From: Chloroflexota bacterium
GTDB taxonomy: Bacteria; Chloroflexota; Dehalococcoidia; Tepidiformales; Tepidiformaceae
Assembly: GCA_016234445.1 (NCBI GenBank)
Contig: JACRBT010000004.1
Span: forward strand, 588,737 to 652,736
DNA length: 64,000 nucleotides
Direction of reading: 5' to 3'
A program made the position numbers and the translations under genes. Below the pieces are notes generated by a model. It saw only the letters and a program-made list of their open reading frames with translations, was not told the DNA's origin and ran no database searches. Below are positions 8,923 through 18,073 of the stretch, in pieces (positions within the stretch are counted from its first letter, which is position 1; the number at the start of each line of letters is the position of its first letter).

Positions 8923-11900
8923 TCATTCGTAGCGCAGCGCCTCGGCGATCGGGACGGCTGCAGCGCGCCGGCTGGGCCACCAGGACATCGCCAGCGCGCA
9001 GCCGAAGGCAAGCACGGAGTAGACGACGACCTCACCCCAGGGGACGTAGAACTCCACGTTGCTGTTGCCCTGGAAGTAGGTCGAGTCGATGAGGTTCCAC
9101 GACAGGATCGTTGCGCCGACGACCCCGGAGGCGATCCCTGCGAGGGCGACGAAGCCCGACTCGAGCATGAAGCTCATCGCCACCGAGCCCCGCTGGTAGC
9201 CGATCGCCCGGAGCATCCCGATCTGCTGGCGGCGTTCAACCACCGAGCGGAGGGCGATGACCCCAAGCGAGGCGATCCCCACGAACAGCCCGAGGCCCAT
9301 GAACGCCTGGAAGATGCGGAGGAACCCGACCGACATGGCGATCGCGTCGTCGATCGTCTCCTTGATCGAATCGGCCTGGACGCCCTGGGTCACGAGCGCG
9401 GCCTCGATGGCGTGGGCCGCCTGGCGGTCGTCGGCCCCCGGCGCCAGGCGCAGGTAGCTGATCGCATATTCCGGCGTCCCGAAGACCGCGGCCCAGGTCG
9501 GCTCGTTCGTGTAGATCCCCCAGAGCACATTCGCCGGGATTCGCCCCGAGAGCACGCCGACGATGGTGATCCGGATCGTCTTCCCGCTGACGGCGTCGCG
9601 GATGTCCACTTCGAACGCGTCGAATTCGCCTTCTTCCACCTTGACCCCCGTGATGTGGACGCCCTCCGGGTTCCCGCCGAATCCCATCGCCTGGAGCGCC
9701 GACGAATCGATCAGGCCGGTGTTCGGCTGCGTACGGACGGCGGCGATCGCGGCCTCGTCGCTGGGGAACGAACGGGCGTGCCCCTCCAGGGTGAGGTTCG
9801 CTTCCGCGAGAAAGGTGGCGTCGAGCGCCTGGACCGGGTAGGCCTTGAACTCCTCCTTGCCCGCCTGCCGGGCCTGCTGGACGTTGTCGTCGTAGCGCGT
9901 CGCCCTGCCGACAGCGGCGATCTGGGAGGTGTCGAAGGAGCCTTCGAGGTCCAGGGCGGCGCGGAGGTCTCCGATGGGGTTGTTCCAGTTGCTCGTGGCG
10001 ACGACGTCCCAGCCCGCACGTCCTTCGTCGGTGGCGAACGACCGCAGCACGGTGGCGTTGAGGATCCCCATGACGGTGATCGAGAAGACGACGAGCGAAA
10101 ACATCGCGATCGTCATTCCCGTGCGGAAGCGGTTGGCCAACGGGTAGGCGATGGCCATCTTCAGGGCGGGGGCGAACCAGGGCGTCCGGGCGGCGAGGAA
10201 CCCCGTCGCCGCGAAGACCCCGCAGGCCACCGCCAGGATGAAGAAGACCTGCCCGAGTCCGTCGGCCGCGTCCCCGAACCAGATGCCTGCGGCGAGCGTA
10301 ACGACGGCCATGGCCGTGAGGGCAGCCGGCGCCCGGAAGCGCCCGGGGCCTGAGGCGAAGACGGTGGTCAGCAGGCGGGCGTTGAAGACGATGACCATCG
10401 TGAAGCTGCTCACGATCATGATCCCGGAGAAGACGAACATCTCCATGCTCCCGCTGGTCTTCCCGAAGACCGCCTCGTGCCAGCCGGTCGGCGACAGCCA
10501 GTAGACCGCGAGGAGGGCGCCCGTGGTGCTCCAGACCGGGCGGGCGCGCACGCCGAGCATCCGCACAATCGTGCCCCCGGAAAGCAGCGCCAGGGAGACG
10601 CCCAGGGTCAACGGGAAGTCGAGGTTCGTGTCCATCCCGAGGATGACCAGGGGGATAGCCACGAGCAGCCCGGCCGGGCCGGTGATCCAGGCCCAGGGGA
10701 TGCCGAGTCCCTTTCGCAGAAGGAAGTAGAGCCCAAGGGGCGGGATGACCATGGCCAGGCAGCCGACCACAACCCACGTCCACCGCGTCCGGCGGCGATA
10801 GGCAGGACGGCCCCGTTCCGACTGTCCCCGCACCGCCGCCACGATGGTCAGCAGGCTGATCCGCAGCGATGAGATGACCACCGTCACGAATGTGAGGACG
10901 GCCCCGAGGGTGAAGCTGATGACCAGCGTCCTCGCGGTCACGTGCGGGCGGATCCAGCCCAGTTCTTCGCCGGCGACAAGCTGTATCCCCCCAACGATGA
11001 TCACGGCGCCGGCGATGACCCCCAACACCACGCCCACGACCCCCGCCAGGACGTCGTAGACCATCCCCTCGGCGACGAACGCCTGGACCAGGTTGGTGCG
11101 CTGGGCCCCCACGGCCCGGGCGATGCCCATGTCGCGGCGGCGTTCGGCGGCGAGCATGACAAAGAGGGTGAAAATCAGCATGATCCCGGCCGCGATCGAG
11201 AAGAGCCCGAGGACGAGGAAGAGCGTGGTGAAGAGGCTGCTGGCGAGTTTGGCCCCGTCCACGCCGTCCTGCTTGTTCTTCTCCACCTGGAAGTCCACCG
11301 GGGCCAGCCCTGCGGCCGCCTTCGCGGCGGGGTCGGCTTCGAATGCCTCCAGCCGCCCCGCCGCCGAATCCGAGCGCTTCATGCTGCTCCGGACGTCGCC
11401 ATAGAGGACCACGTTCACCGAGTCGATGAGCCCTTCGCGCCCGACGATCTCCTGCGCCGTCGCCAGCGGGACGACGAGGCCGAGCATCGGCGCGCCGCCG
11501 AACTCCAGCGAACCGCTCGCGCGCTCGTCCCTCACGATGCCCACCACGGTGAGGTCCCAGGTGGCGTCGCGCGCGAAGACGCGGATGACGTCCCCCGTGC
11601 GGGCGTCGAGCTTCTTCGCCGTGGTCTGGTTGATGAAGGTGTCGCGCGGGCCGAGCGCCGTGAGGCTGGCCCGGCCGCCGCCCACGAGGTGAAGGCCACC
11701 GAAGCGCTCCTGCCTGGTAGCGTCGATCCCGGCGAGCATGGCGAGCGGCTCCGCCTGGCGCGTCCGCGGATTCAACAACGGGACAGGCTCGAAGAGGAAC
11801 GGCACGAAGCCTTCGATGTCGGCGTCGCCCGCGAAAACGCTCTCCATCGCGGCCGTGAAGCCTTCGTCGACATAGCCCTCCTCCGGTGCGATCTCCGCGG

Positions 11901-12210
11901 CGCCCTCGGCCGGGAGGAAGTGGTGGAGGCTCAGATCCGTCCGCTGGAGGTTGTCGAAGGCGATGTTCGTGGCGCTGTAGTCGATGGTGTCGCCCGTGCT
12001 GAAGGCGGCAGTGATGATGACCGTCGCCAGCATCAGCCCGGCGACAACCAGCGAACTCTGGGCCCGGCGGCGGCCGATGTTGCGAAGGCCCCAGCGAAAC
12101 ATCATCCGGTTGGAGAGGTAGATCCCGAGCACCGCGACCACGCAGGCGGCGAAGCTGGCGACCAGCACCACCATGATGACGTTCATCGAGAGGCCGAAGA
12201 TCTCGCTCAT
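8923..12210 (-). CDS. ABC transporter permease of the MacB/FtsX type
   Basis: 1095 residues, large for the family. An N-terminal helix ([22 protein letters not shown]) is followed by a large extracytoplasmic MacB-like periplasmic-core domain, an FtsX block of helices around residues 330-460, a middle hydrophobic region with about eight helices, a second external domain, and a C-terminal FtsX block ending in the conserved [20 protein letters not shown] stretch. It looks like two permease halves joined in one chain (duplicated FtsX arrangement), as in lipoprotein or peptide exporters. It is translated from an ATG overlapping the end of the ATPase gene by four bases, so the pair is coupled. The substrate is unknown. 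Confidence 0.9.
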   Translation of the reverse strand: MSEIFGLSMNVIMVVLVASFAACVVAVLGIYLSNRMMFRWGLRNIGRRRAQSSLVVAGLMLATVIITAAFSTGDTIDYSATNIAFDNLQRTDLSLHHFLPAEGAAEIAPEEGYVDEGFTAAMESVFAGDADIEGFVPFLFEPVPLLNPRTRQAEPLAMLAGIDATRQERFGGLHLVGGGRASLTALGPRDTFINQTTAKKLDARTGDVIRVFARDATWDLTVVGIVRDERASGSLEFGGAPMLGLVVPLATAQEIVGREGLIDSVNVVLYGDVRSSMKRSDSAAGRLEAFEADPAAKAAAGLAPVDFQVEKNKQDGVDGAKLASSLFTTLFLVLGLFSIAAGIMLIFTLFVMLAAERRRDMGIARAVGAQRTNLVQAFVAEGMVYDVLAGVVGVVLGVIAGAVIIVGGIQLVAGEELGWIRPHVTARTLVISFTLGAVLTFVTVVISSLRISLLTIVAAVRGQSERGRPAYRRRTRWTWVVVGCLAMVIPPLGLYFLLRKGLGIPWAWITGPAGLLVAIPLVILGMDTNLDFPLTLGVSLALLSGGTIVRMLGVRARPVWSTTGALLAVYWLSPTGWHEAVFGKTSGSMEMFVFSGIMIVSSFTMVIVFNARLLTTVFASGPGRFRAPAALTAMAVVTLAAGIWFGDAADGLGQVFFILAVACGVFAATGFLAARTPWFAPALKMAIAYPLANRFRTGMTIAMFSLVVFSITVMGILNATVLRSFATDEGRAGWDVVATSNWNNPIGDLRAALDLEGSFDTSQIAAVGRATRYDDNVQQARQAGKEEFKAYPVQALDATFLAEANLTLEGHARSFPSDEAAIAAVRTQPNTGLIDSSALQAMGFGGNPEGVHITGVKVEEGEFDAFEVDIRDAVSGKTIRITIVGVLSGRIPANVLWGIYTNEPTWAAVFGTPEYAISYLRLAPGADDRQAAHAIEAALVTQGVQADSIKETIDDAIAMSVGFLRIFQAFMGLGLFVGIASLGVIALRSVVERRQQIGMLRAIGYQRGSVAMSFMLESGFVALAGIASGVVGATILSWNLIDSTYFQGNSNVEFYVPWGEVVVYSVLAFGCALAMSWWPSRRAAAVPIAEALRYE

Positions 12211-12941
12211 CCCGGCCGGTCCTCTCCCACGATCCGCCCGTCCCGCATCCGCACGATCCGGTCGCAGCGGGCGCCGATGGCGGGGTCATGGGTCACGATC
12301 ACGAACGTCTGGCGCTGTTCCCGGTTCAGCTGTTCGAGGAGCCGCATGACGTCGTCGGCCATCTGGGAGTCGAGGTTCCCCGTCGGTTCGTCCGCCCAGA
12401 CGATGGCCGGGTTGTTCACGAGCGCGCGGGCAATGGTCACGCGCTGGCGTTCGCCGCCGCTCAACTGCCCGGGCCAGTGCTCCGCCCGGTCGCGGAGGCC
12501 CACCATCTCGAGCGCCGTCAGCGCCCGTTCGCGCGCGCCTGGCCCCCCGACCCCGGAGACGATCAGCGGCAGTTCGACATTCTCAGCCGCCGACAGCACC
12601 GGCAGGAGATTGTAGGTCTGGAAGACGAAGCCCATCCGCCGCGCGCGGTAGAGCGTCCGGTCGTGGTCACTCAAGGTGGCGATGTCGACGCCTTCGATCA
12701 GCACGCGCCCCGAGTCGATCGTGTCGAGCCCGCTGAGGCGGTTGAGGAGCGTCGTCTTGCCGCAGCCAGAGGGCCCCATGATGGCGACCATCTCCCCGCG
12801 TTCGACGGTAAGCGAAACGCCCTGGAGGGCCTGCACCGAGCCGGCGCCGCCGTCGCTGTCGTACACCTTCGAGACGTCTGCCGCGGCCACCATAGCCACG
12901 GCCGCCGCCTCGGTCCTGGGGCTCCCGCTCATCGCCACCAT
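12207..12941 (-). CDS. ABC transporter ATP-binding protein (LolD/MacB type)
   Basis: 244 residues from the ATG at 12941, chosen because a GGAGG Shine-Dalgarno lies five bases upstream; the frame continues open to 13010. Walker A (GPSGCGKTT), Q-loop ([21 protein letters not shown]), signature [15 protein letters not shown], Walker B ([12 protein letters not shown]) and the H-loop His (VIVTHDP) are all visible. The [17 protein letters not shown] stretch is typical of the LolD/MacB class that powers mechanotransmission exporters. It overlaps the permease gene by an ATGA junction. Confidence 0.94.
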   Translation of the reverse strand: MVAMSGSPRTEAAAVAMVAAADVSKVYDSDGGAGSVQALQGVSLTVERGEMVAIMGPSGCGKTTLLNRLSGLDTIDSGRVLIEGVDIATLSDHDRTLYRARRMGFVFQTYNLLPVLSAAENVELPLIVSGVGGPGARERALTALEMVGLRDRAEHWPGQLSGGERQRVTIARALVNNPAIVWADEPTGNLDSQMADDVMRLLEQLNREQRQTFVIVTHDPAIGARCDRIVRMRDGRIVGEDRPG

Positions 12942-13046
12942 TGGTTCCTCCGGCCGCTTCTCGATTGTCGCGCGGGGACACGGAGCCGCCATGGCCAAAG
13001 GGCCCGCCACGCGAAGCCGTTCGGCCGGAGATGGGGAACCCCAGGG

Positions 13047-14561
13047 CTACGCCAGGAAGCTTTGGCCTTCGAAGTGGGGCATGGGGTCGACGCCGAAGCG
13101 GCTGAGAAGCGTGGGCGCGAAGTCGAGGCAGTCCACCTCGGCGCGGAGTACAGACGCCGCGGTCCCTGGCCGGAAAAAGCAGAAGCCGCGCCCGGTGTGC
13201 CGCCCGTTCCGGATCTCCGCGCTGTCGCTCGTGAGGATGCGACCCTCGGCGTCGCGGACCGAGTCCGCCGCGGGAAGTTCCGGGTTCGTCGGGAGGAGCG
13301 CGTCCGGGAGGTGGTGGGCGTTGCGCCCGGGGTACCGCTGCGGGGGCCGGGCGAGCGGTTCGAATGCCAGCTCCGCCCCATCGACGGTGAACCCGCGGGC
13401 CAGCTCAGCGACCCGTGCGATCAACGCCTCGCCCTCCTCCGGGGTCACCAGGCCCCCCCGTTCGCGGCCCTGCAGCCGGAGCCGTATGGCCGTGGCGCCG
13501 TCGATCGGGACGATGAGGACGCGGTCATCCGGGCCGAACCCGCGCATGGCGAGCGCGTTGAAGCGGTTCGCCCGGACCTTCGCGGGAACATACCGCCAGA
13601 TAGCTTCCTGGACGGAGAGCGGGAGGAGGTCGCGGACGCGGCGGATGAGGTCGGGCGGCGCCACTTCCGGGACAGGGGGGAGGCCCTGCGCCAGGCGGGT
13701 GATCTGGTGGCCGAGGTCGGTGAAGTCGCGCTGGCCGCTCATCCCGTGGAGCGCCATCAGGAAGATGTCGCAGTCTTCGCCGGCGGCTTCCACAATCCGC
13801 GGCCAGGCGGCGTCGAAGGGGCGGAGGATGGCGAGCATGGCGCCTTCGTTGTCGACCTTCGGGGTCAGTTGCTGGGGGAGCGCGAGGTAGTGCCCGGCCT
13901 TGTGGATTTCGGAGAAGTGGATTGCGAAGAGGTCCCAGTCGCGGCGGCTGGCATAGTCTTCGAGCAGGCGGCAGCGCATCGCCGTTCCCTCCCGCATCGC
14001 CCTGGCCATGCGGAGCTTCTGGGCGGGGGCGAGCGAGTGCATGGTGTCGAACGCGAGGGGGTGGCGACCGTACTGGCGCCGGATGGACTTGAGCAGCGGC
14101 GCCGGGTGAGATCGGGCGGTGAGTTCGTCGTGCGTGCCCCAGCCCATGACCGTCCGCACCCCGGGGTGCTCCACTACAGGCACGTAGGGCACGTCCACGA
14201 GGACGACGCGATGCCCACTTTCGGCCAGCGGCGCCCAGAACGGCTCGAACTGGAGGGCCGGGTGTTCGTTGCGGACGACCCGGTCTTCCCCGGCCATCCA
14301 CTGTGCCCACCAGTAGCGGCCGTGGTAGCCGGGGCCGGCGCCGGCCGCGAACGTCGACCAGATGGAGCCGTGGAAGTCGGCGCCGTTCGAAGTCACGCCC
14401 AGCCGGGTCGTCCCCTCCGCGAAGGCGGCGAGGTTCGGCAGCTTCCCCGCGGCCATGAACTTGTCCAGCAGGCTGAAGTCGAGGGAGTCGAGGGCGACGA
14501 GGAGGACGCGGCGGGGTTCGGTCACGGGCGTATGGTGGGGCGAATCGGCGGCAGGGGCCAC
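13047..14561 (-). CDS. Alkaline phosphatase-superfamily protein (type I phosphodiesterase/nucleotide pyrophosphatase-like)
   Basis: 504 residues. The N-terminal LLVALDSLDFSLLDKFM carries the first metal Asp of the superfamily, and NGADFHGSIWSTFAAG supplies the region where a Ser/Thr nucleophile lies. Later motifs include a WGTHDEL stretch and a metal-site-like region (DIFLMALHGMSGQ). No signal peptide is seen, so it probably acts inside the cell. Relatives hydrolyse phosphodiester, pyrophosphate or phosphonate bonds; the substrate here is unknown. It follows the tRNA terminator and may have its own promoter. Confidence 0.8.
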   Translation of the reverse strand: MAPAADSPHHTPVTEPRRVLLVALDSLDFSLLDKFMAAGKLPNLAAFAEGTTRLGVTSNGADFHGSIWSTFAAGAGPGYHGRYWWAQWMAGEDRVVRNEHPALQFEPFWAPLAESGHRVVLVDVPYVPVVEHPGVRTVMGWGTHDELTARSHPAPLLKSIRRQYGRHPLAFDTMHSLAPAQKLRMARAMREGTAMRCRLLEDYASRRDWDLFAIHFSEIHKAGHYLALPQQLTPKVDNEGAMLAILRPFDAAWPRIVEAAGEDCDIFLMALHGMSGQRDFTDLGHQITRLAQGLPPVPEVAPPDLIRRVRDLLPLSVQEAIWRYVPAKVRANRFNALAMRGFGPDDRVLIVPIDGATAIRLRLQGRERGGLVTPEEGEALIARVAELARGFTVDGAELAFEPLARPPQRYPGRNAHHLPDALLPTNPELPAADSVRDAEGRILTSDSAEIRNGRHTGRGFCFFRPGTAASVLRAEVDCLDFAPTLLSRFGVDPMPHFEGQSFLA

Positions 14562-14572
14562 TCGGCGCCACG

Positions 14573-14601
14573 AAAAAGGCCGGGCGAAATTGCCCGGCCT
14601 T
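14573..14601 (-). terminator. Rho-independent terminator of tRNA-Thr
   Basis: Ten-base perfect stem (AAGGCCGGGC at 14576-14585 with GCCCGGCCTT at 14592-14601), six-base loop, followed on the minus strand by five T residues. It begins about 12 bases after the tRNA 3' end, so it ends the tRNA transcript before the phosphodiesterase gene. Confidence 0.85.
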
Positions 14602-14612
14602 CGGCTTCTCGT

Positions 14613-14689
14613 TGGAGCCTCCTCACGGACTCGAACCGTGGACCTGCCGCTTACGAAGCGGCCGCTCTGGCCAGCTGAGCTAAGGAGGC
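14613..14689 (-). tRNA. tRNA-Thr(CGT)
   Basis: The reverse strand folds as a complete cloverleaf: acceptor GCCTCCT with AGGAGGC, D-arm GCTC/GAGC, anticodon stem GCCGC/GCGGC around loop TTCGTAA (anticodon CGT, reading ACG threonine codons), T-arm CACGG/CCGTG with loop TTCGAGT, discriminator T, and an encoded CCA. Length is 77 bases including CCA. A strong terminator follows. Confidence 0.96.
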
Positions 14690-14739
14690 GAGAGAACTAG
14701 GCTACCCAGACAGCTTCCTCTTGTCTATCAGTTCCGGGC

Positions 14740-15369
14740 TCAGGCGACCGGTTCGGCGAGGCCCTCGATGTGGGCGTGGTCGTTGAACCCGAGGAGCGTG
14801 AAGCGGCCGCTTTTCGAAAACTGGAGCCGCGTCAACGAGGTGTTGTCGACGGCGAACGACCAGGTCGCCTCGATCGGCAGGGCGAGGAACTCCGCGAGCA
14901 TCGCCATGATCGCGTTGCCGTGGGAGACGACCATGACCGTCCCGCCGCGATGGGTGCTGACGGCGTCACGGACGGCCTCCGTGGTCCGGGCGCGGATGGC
15001 TTCGAAGCCCTCGCCGTTCGGCGCTGTCGCCCGGCAGAGGAAGAACTGGCGCATCAGGTCCGGGTGGGCCTCGCCGATCTCGCTGCCGGGGCGGGCTTCC
15101 CAATCGCCGTAGTACATCTCGCGGAGGCGCTGGTCGAGCTGCATCGGCGGCGCTTCGAGCGATTCGAGCGCGTGCTCCCCCGTTTTCACCGCGCGCGAGA
15201 GGTCGCTGCTGTAGACGCCGTCGAAATCCGTGCCGGCGAGCCTGCGCCCCAGTGCCCGTGCCTGGGCGACGCCAAGCGGCGTGAGGTCCGTCTCCGAATG
15301 CCCGCAGAAGCGGCCTTCGATGTTCCCGTAAGTCTGGCCGTGGCGGACGACGAAGACGCGTGTGGTCAT
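14740..15369 (-). CDS. Histidine phosphatase family protein (phosphoglycerate-mutase-like)
   Basis: 209 residues. The N-terminal VVRHGQTYGN contains the phospho-accepting His of the RHG motif; EMYYGDWE gives the acid/base Glu region and VVSHGNAIMAML the second His. The size fits broad-specificity phosphatases of the GpmB/CobC/PhoE type rather than full glycolytic mutases. The metabolic role cannot be set from context: it lies upstream of the tRNA and faces no pathway partners. Confidence 0.9.
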   Translation of the reverse strand: MTTRVFVVRHGQTYGNIEGRFCGHSETDLTPLGVAQARALGRRLAGTDFDGVYSSDLSRAVKTGEHALESLEAPPMQLDQRLREMYYGDWEARPGSEIGEAHPDLMRQFFLCRATAPNGEGFEAIRARTTEAVRDAVSTHRGGTVMVVSHGNAIMAMLAEFLALPIEATWSFAVDNTSLTRLQFSKSGRFTLLGFNDHAHIEGLAEPVA

Positions 15370-15442
15370 GGTTCCGAGTCTAGCGGGCGCTCCGGCTACC
15401 GTCCCCGGCGTTTGCGGGGGCGGAGGTGGGCGGGAAACCGCG

Positions 15443-15462
15443 ACGTTTTACGAACGTTTTAC
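15443..15462. repeat. Tandem direct repeat ACGTTTTAC x2 in the promoter region of the secreted protein
   Basis: Two perfect nine-base copies (15443-15451 and 15454-15462), one helical turn apart (11-base period), in the 210-base spacer between the divergent phosphatase and secreted-protein genes. The copies are AT-richer than the surroundings. They could be a regulator's direct-repeat site; nothing else is recognisable in this spacer. Confidence 0.35.
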
Positions 15463-15579
15463 ATGGCATTGGCAACCCGAATGCGTTCCCGCGCGTTTTC
15501 CTAATGCACGTACAGCGGCCGCTTGCTACGGTAACGTTCACGCAGCCGGGACCGTTCCCGCGCCGCCCCGGGAGGGACA

Positions 15580-15999
15580 ATGAAGTCTGCCACCCACAAG
15601 ATGTTCGCACTCACGGCCGGGATGCTCTTGCTCGCGGCCGTCCTTGGCAGCTCGCTGGGCATCGCCGCTGGACAGGGGCGCAGGGATGCTACCGGCGCGG
15701 CGGTCCCGCTGGTGGTCGGCCAGAACTACACCGGGCCGCTCGGCAACCAACCGGTGACACCAGAATCATGGCTCTCCTGCCTCCCCGCCCAGTCGTGGTC
15801 GGCGCTCTATTCGTGGGACGCCGCCAACCAGCAGTGGAAGCACTACTTCAACACCGCCAGGGGCATTCCCGCGTACGTGAACAAGGCCGAAGTCGGGGGG
15901 ATCCTGACCCTCACTCCGCCCGCGGGTGTGGCTCTGATCATGGAAGTGAAGGTCGATAACCCCTTCTTCAAGGACTTCAGTTACGAAAGCTGCCCGTAG
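15580..15999 (+). CDS. Small secreted protein of unknown function
   Basis: 139 residues. A Sec-type signal peptide is evident: two Lys near the start, then the hydrophobic stretch LTAGMLLLAAVLGSSLGIAAG. The mature part of about 110 residues begins RRDATGAAVPLVVGQNYTG, is rich in beta-strand-like stretches, and has two Cys (LSCLPAQSW and the C-terminal ESCP) that could form a disulphide. No family is recognised. A GGGAGG Shine-Dalgarno precedes the ATG, and a terminator follows at 16028. It is monocistronic. Confidence 0.8.
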   Translation: MKSATHKMFALTAGMLLLAAVLGSSLGIAAGQGRRDATGAAVPLVVGQNYTGPLGNQPVTPESWLSCLPAQSWSALYSWDAANQQWKHYFNTARGIPAYVNKAEVGGILTLTPPAGVALIMEVKVDNPFFKDFSYESCP

Positions 16000-16027
16000 C
16001 CGCGCCCGGCAAGCGCCCGGCCCGGAG

Positions 16028-16056
16028 AAGCCCCTCCCTGTGAGGGGCTTTCGTTC
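16028..16056 (+). terminator. Terminator after the secreted-protein gene
   Basis: Nine-base perfect stem AAGCCCCTC/GAGGGGCTT around a five-base loop, followed by a short T-containing tail (TCGTTC). It lies 28 bases after the stop codon at 15999. Confidence 0.7.
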
Positions 16057-16074
16057 GTCCCCGGCCGTCGCCCG

Positions 16075-16080
16075 TAGAAT
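16075..16080 (+). promoter_or_regulatory. Candidate -10 element (TAGAAT)
   Basis: CGTAGAATAGG occurs here and again at 45092, both a short distance upstream of genes. TAGAAT is a fair -10 hexamer, but no good -35 is seen. If active, the heptamer array at 16101 would lie in the 5' untranslated region of the JAMM protease gene. Confidence 0.3.
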
Positions 16081-16100
16081 AGGACCGAGGGACGAGGACT

Positions 16101-16163
16101 GAGTGCTCAGTGCTCAGAGCTGAGTGCTCAGTGCTCAGTGCTGAGTGCTGAGTGCTGAGTGCG
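16101..16163 (+). repeat. Nine tandem heptamers, consensus GCT-N-AGT
   Basis: The stretch divides exactly into nine seven-base units of the form [G/C]AGTGCT (one CAGAGCT, last unit GAGTGCG), with the variable base alternating between G and C. In rotated form the unit is GCT-N-AGT. Units with C can pair with units with G, so imperfect hairpins are possible. There are no spacers, so it is not a CRISPR. The unit has the same length and GCT-N core as the heptamers (GCT-N-TCG) that bound the IVP cassette at 39221-39688. It sits between a terminator and the JAMM protease start. Confidence 0.85.
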
Positions 16164-16191
16164 AACCCCTACCACCTTCCCGGAGGTCCCG

Positions 16192-16614
16192 TTGGCCGCA
16201 GTGATCAAGCTCCGCAAGGAACACCTGGAGGCGATGATCCAGCACGCGCTGGAGGATGCGCCGGTCGAATGCTGCGGGGTAGTCGCGCTCAACGGTGGCA
16301 CTACCTCCGGCATCTTTCGCGCCCGGAACACCGAAGCGAGCCCCTATCGCTTCAACATCGACCCCCGTGACTACCTGAAGGTGGAGCGCACGATCGACGC
16401 CGAGGGGGGAAGCGTCGCCGGGTTCTACCACTCCCACACCGGCACGGACCCCATCCCCAGTCCCACCGACGTCCGCGCGATGACCGGCGCCGGGTTCACG
16501 CCGCCCTTCATCCACTTCGTCATCGGCGTGAAGGACCGCGACCACCCCGTGGTCCGGGCCTGGCACATCGAGGATGGCGACAAGACGGAGCAGAGCTACG
16601 ACCTCGTCGACTGA
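16192..16614 (+). CDS. JAMM/MPN-domain metallopeptidase (Mov34 family)
   Basis: 140 residues. The zinc-binding JAMM signature is complete: Glu in DAPVECCGVV, then HSHTGTDPIPSPTD (HxH followed by Ser and Asp). Bacterial relatives are partners of ubiquitin-like sulfur carriers, removing or processing C-terminal extensions (cysteine biosynthesis or molybdopterin-type pathways); no sulfur-carrier gene is adjacent, so the role is open. The TTG at 16192 is preferred because GGAGGT lies five bases upstream; GTG at 16201 is the alternative. The longest frame, from GTG 16159, would start inside the heptamer array. The frame of folP overlaps its end. Confidence 0.87.
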   Translation: MAAVIKLRKEHLEAMIQHALEDAPVECCGVVALNGGTTSGIFRARNTEASPYRFNIDPRDYLKVERTIDAEGGSVAGFYHSHTGTDPIPSPTDVRAMTGAGFTPPFIHFVIGVKDRDHPVVRAWHIEDGDKTEQSYDLVD

Positions 16615-17488
16615 ACCCCGCACCCCCTGGCCGCTGCGCCGAAGCTACCGGGCGCCCTACCTCCGGGTGGGCGGAGGCGACTTCACCTGGGGTTCGCGGA
16701 CCTACCTCATGGCGATCATCAACGTCACCCCCGACTCCTTCAGCGGCGACGGCACGGGCGGCGACGTCGAGGCCGCGGTAGCGCTGGCGAAACGCTTCGA
16801 GGCTGAGGGCGCGGACATCCTCGACATCGGGGGCGAATCCACCCGGCCGGGCGCAGCACCGCTTTCGCCCGCGGACGAGGAGGCCCGGGTGATCCCCGCG
16901 ATCGAGGCCGTCCGCGCCGCCACGGCCCTCCCCCTTTCGATCGACACGCGGCACGCGGAGGTAGCCTGCGCGGCGCTGGCAGCAGGGGCGGCGATGGTCA
17001 ACGACGTCACCGGGCTCCGGGGCGACCCCGCGATGGCCGAGGTCGTGGCAGGAGCGGCCGTACCCCTTGTGGCGATGCACAACCAGCGCGGCCGCCCCTT
17101 CAACGACGTCGCCGGTGACATCCGCGCCGGCTTCGAAGCGACCCTCGCCCTCGCCGATGCCGCCGGGATCGACCGCGGCAAGATCATCCTCGACCCCGGC
17201 TTCGGGTTCGGCTGGACGCCGGAACAGAACCTGGAGATGGTCCGCCGCCTGCCCGAACTCTGGGACTTCGGCCTGCCGCTCCTCCTCGGGCCGTCGCGGA
17301 AGTCAACGATCGGCCTCATCCTCAAGGCGGAGGTCGACCAGCGGCTGGAGGGCACGGCCGCAGCAGTCGCGCTTTCTATCGCCGCCGGAGCCGACATCGT
17401 CCGCGTCCACGATGTCGCCGAGATGGCACGGGTGGCGCGTGTCGCCGATGCGATTGCGCGCGGCAATTGGCGGTCCGGGGCGCCATGA
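16574..17488 (+). CDS. folP: Dihydropteroate synthase
   Basis: Condenses p-aminobenzoate with 6-hydroxymethyl-dihydropterin diphosphate. All family signatures are present: MAIINVTPDSFSGDG, DIGGESTRPGA, NDVTGLRGDPAM, ILDPGFGFGWTPEQN, LLGPSRKSTIG and the final RVHDV. The length of 304 residues assumes the outermost ATG, which overlaps the protease gene by 41 bases and has a poor ribosome site; GTG at 16667, just before the conserved core, is a reasonable alternative. The stop overlaps the folK start in ATGA, so the two folate genes are coupled. Confidence 0.94.
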   Translation: MATRRSRATTSSTEPRTPWPLRRSYRAPYLRVGGGDFTWGSRTYLMAIINVTPDSFSGDGTGGDVEAAVALAKRFEAEGADILDIGGESTRPGAAPLSPADEEARVIPAIEAVRAATALPLSIDTRHAEVACAALAAGAAMVNDVTGLRGDPAMAEVVAGAAVPLVAMHNQRGRPFNDVAGDIRAGFEATLALADAAGIDRGKIILDPGFGFGWTPEQNLEMVRRLPELWDFGLPLLLGPSRKSTIGLILKAEVDQRLEGTAAAVALSIAAGADIVRVHDVAEMARVARVADAIARGNWRSGAP

Positions 17489-18054
17489 CGCGCGTCGTCG
17501 TGGCCCTCGGTTCGAACCTGGGCGACCGCGCGGCGAACCTCCAGGCCGCCATCGAATTGATAACGGCGGCAGGCGTCCTCGTCGATGGCGTGTCGTCAGT
17601 TTGGGAGACGGAACCCATACCCGCGGACCAGCCGGCCTACCTGAACGCCGTCGTCACCGGCAAATGGGACGGCGACGCCCACCGTCTGCTGGCCGCCCTC
17701 AAGCAGGTCGAACAGGCGCTGGGACGGCGGCCGGAACGCCGCTGGGGACCGCGCCCCATCGACCTCGACATCCTCTTCTTCGGCGACGAGCAGCTGGACA
17801 CGCCCGAACTGACCGTTCCGCACCCGCGGATCGCCGAGCGCGCGTTCGTCCTGGTGCCGCTGTCGGAAGTCGTGCCCGGGCCGCTGCCGGTGCTCGGCGC
17901 GCGTGCGGTGGAGCTGCTCGACCGAATTGGCCTCCAGGGTGCGAAACGAACGGGAGTGGCGTTGCGGCGGCCCCTCACCCCCGGCCCCGCGCCCGCGGAG
18001 CGGGAGAGGGGAGCCAAACGCATCGCCCGGGGTGGTGAGGTCTCCGGGCGGTAG
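17485..18054 (+). CDS. folK: 2-amino-4-hydroxy-6-hydroxymethyldihydropteridine diphosphokinase
   Basis: Transfers pyrophosphate from ATP to the pterin substrate, the step before FolP. The N-terminal VALGSNLGDRAANLQAAI and the active-site RRWGPRPIDLDILFFG are diagnostic. The start at 17485 gives MTRVVVALGSN and an ATGA overlap with folP. The enzyme domain ends near residue 160; about 30 further residues, rich in Pro, Arg and Gly, are encoded by a G/C-rich intergenic repeat (17971-18013) into which the reading frame runs. folB is absent from the neighbourhood. Confidence 0.93.
   Translation: MTRVVVALGSNLGDRAANLQAAIELITAAGVLVDGVSSVWETEPIPADQPAYLNAVVTGKWDGDAHRLLAALKQVEQALGRRPERRWGPRPIDLDILFFGDEQLDTPELTVPHPRIAERAFVLVPLSEVVPGPLPVLGARAVELLDRIGLQGAKRTGVALRRPLTPGPAPAERERGAKRIARGGEVSGR
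17971..18013. repeat. Dispersed G/C-rich palindromic repeat, copy 1
   Basis: Begins CCCCTCACCCCCGGCCCC and ends GGGAGAGGGGAG, so its ends can pair as a hairpin. A second, diverged copy lies at 26041-26086, also just after a gene. This copy is read through by folK and supplies its C-terminal tail. Confidence 0.6.
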
Positions 18055-18073
18055 GGTCGTGTCAGGCGTGGAG

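Noticed and set aside
10942..12615. 557-residue plus-strand ORF
   Set aside because: Antisense to the ABC permease; Asp/Arg/Glu-rich shadow without recognisable motifs.
12288..14678. 796-residue plus-strand ORF
   Set aside because: It runs antisense to the ABC ATPase, the phosphodiesterase and the tRNA; composition is typical of a GC-rich antisense shadow without any domain.
15443..15462. Iteron-type replication origin
   Set aside because: Only two copies, no DnaA boxes and no replication genes nearby.
16101..16163. CRISPR array
   Set aside because: Seven-base tandem units without spacers and no cas genes in the window.
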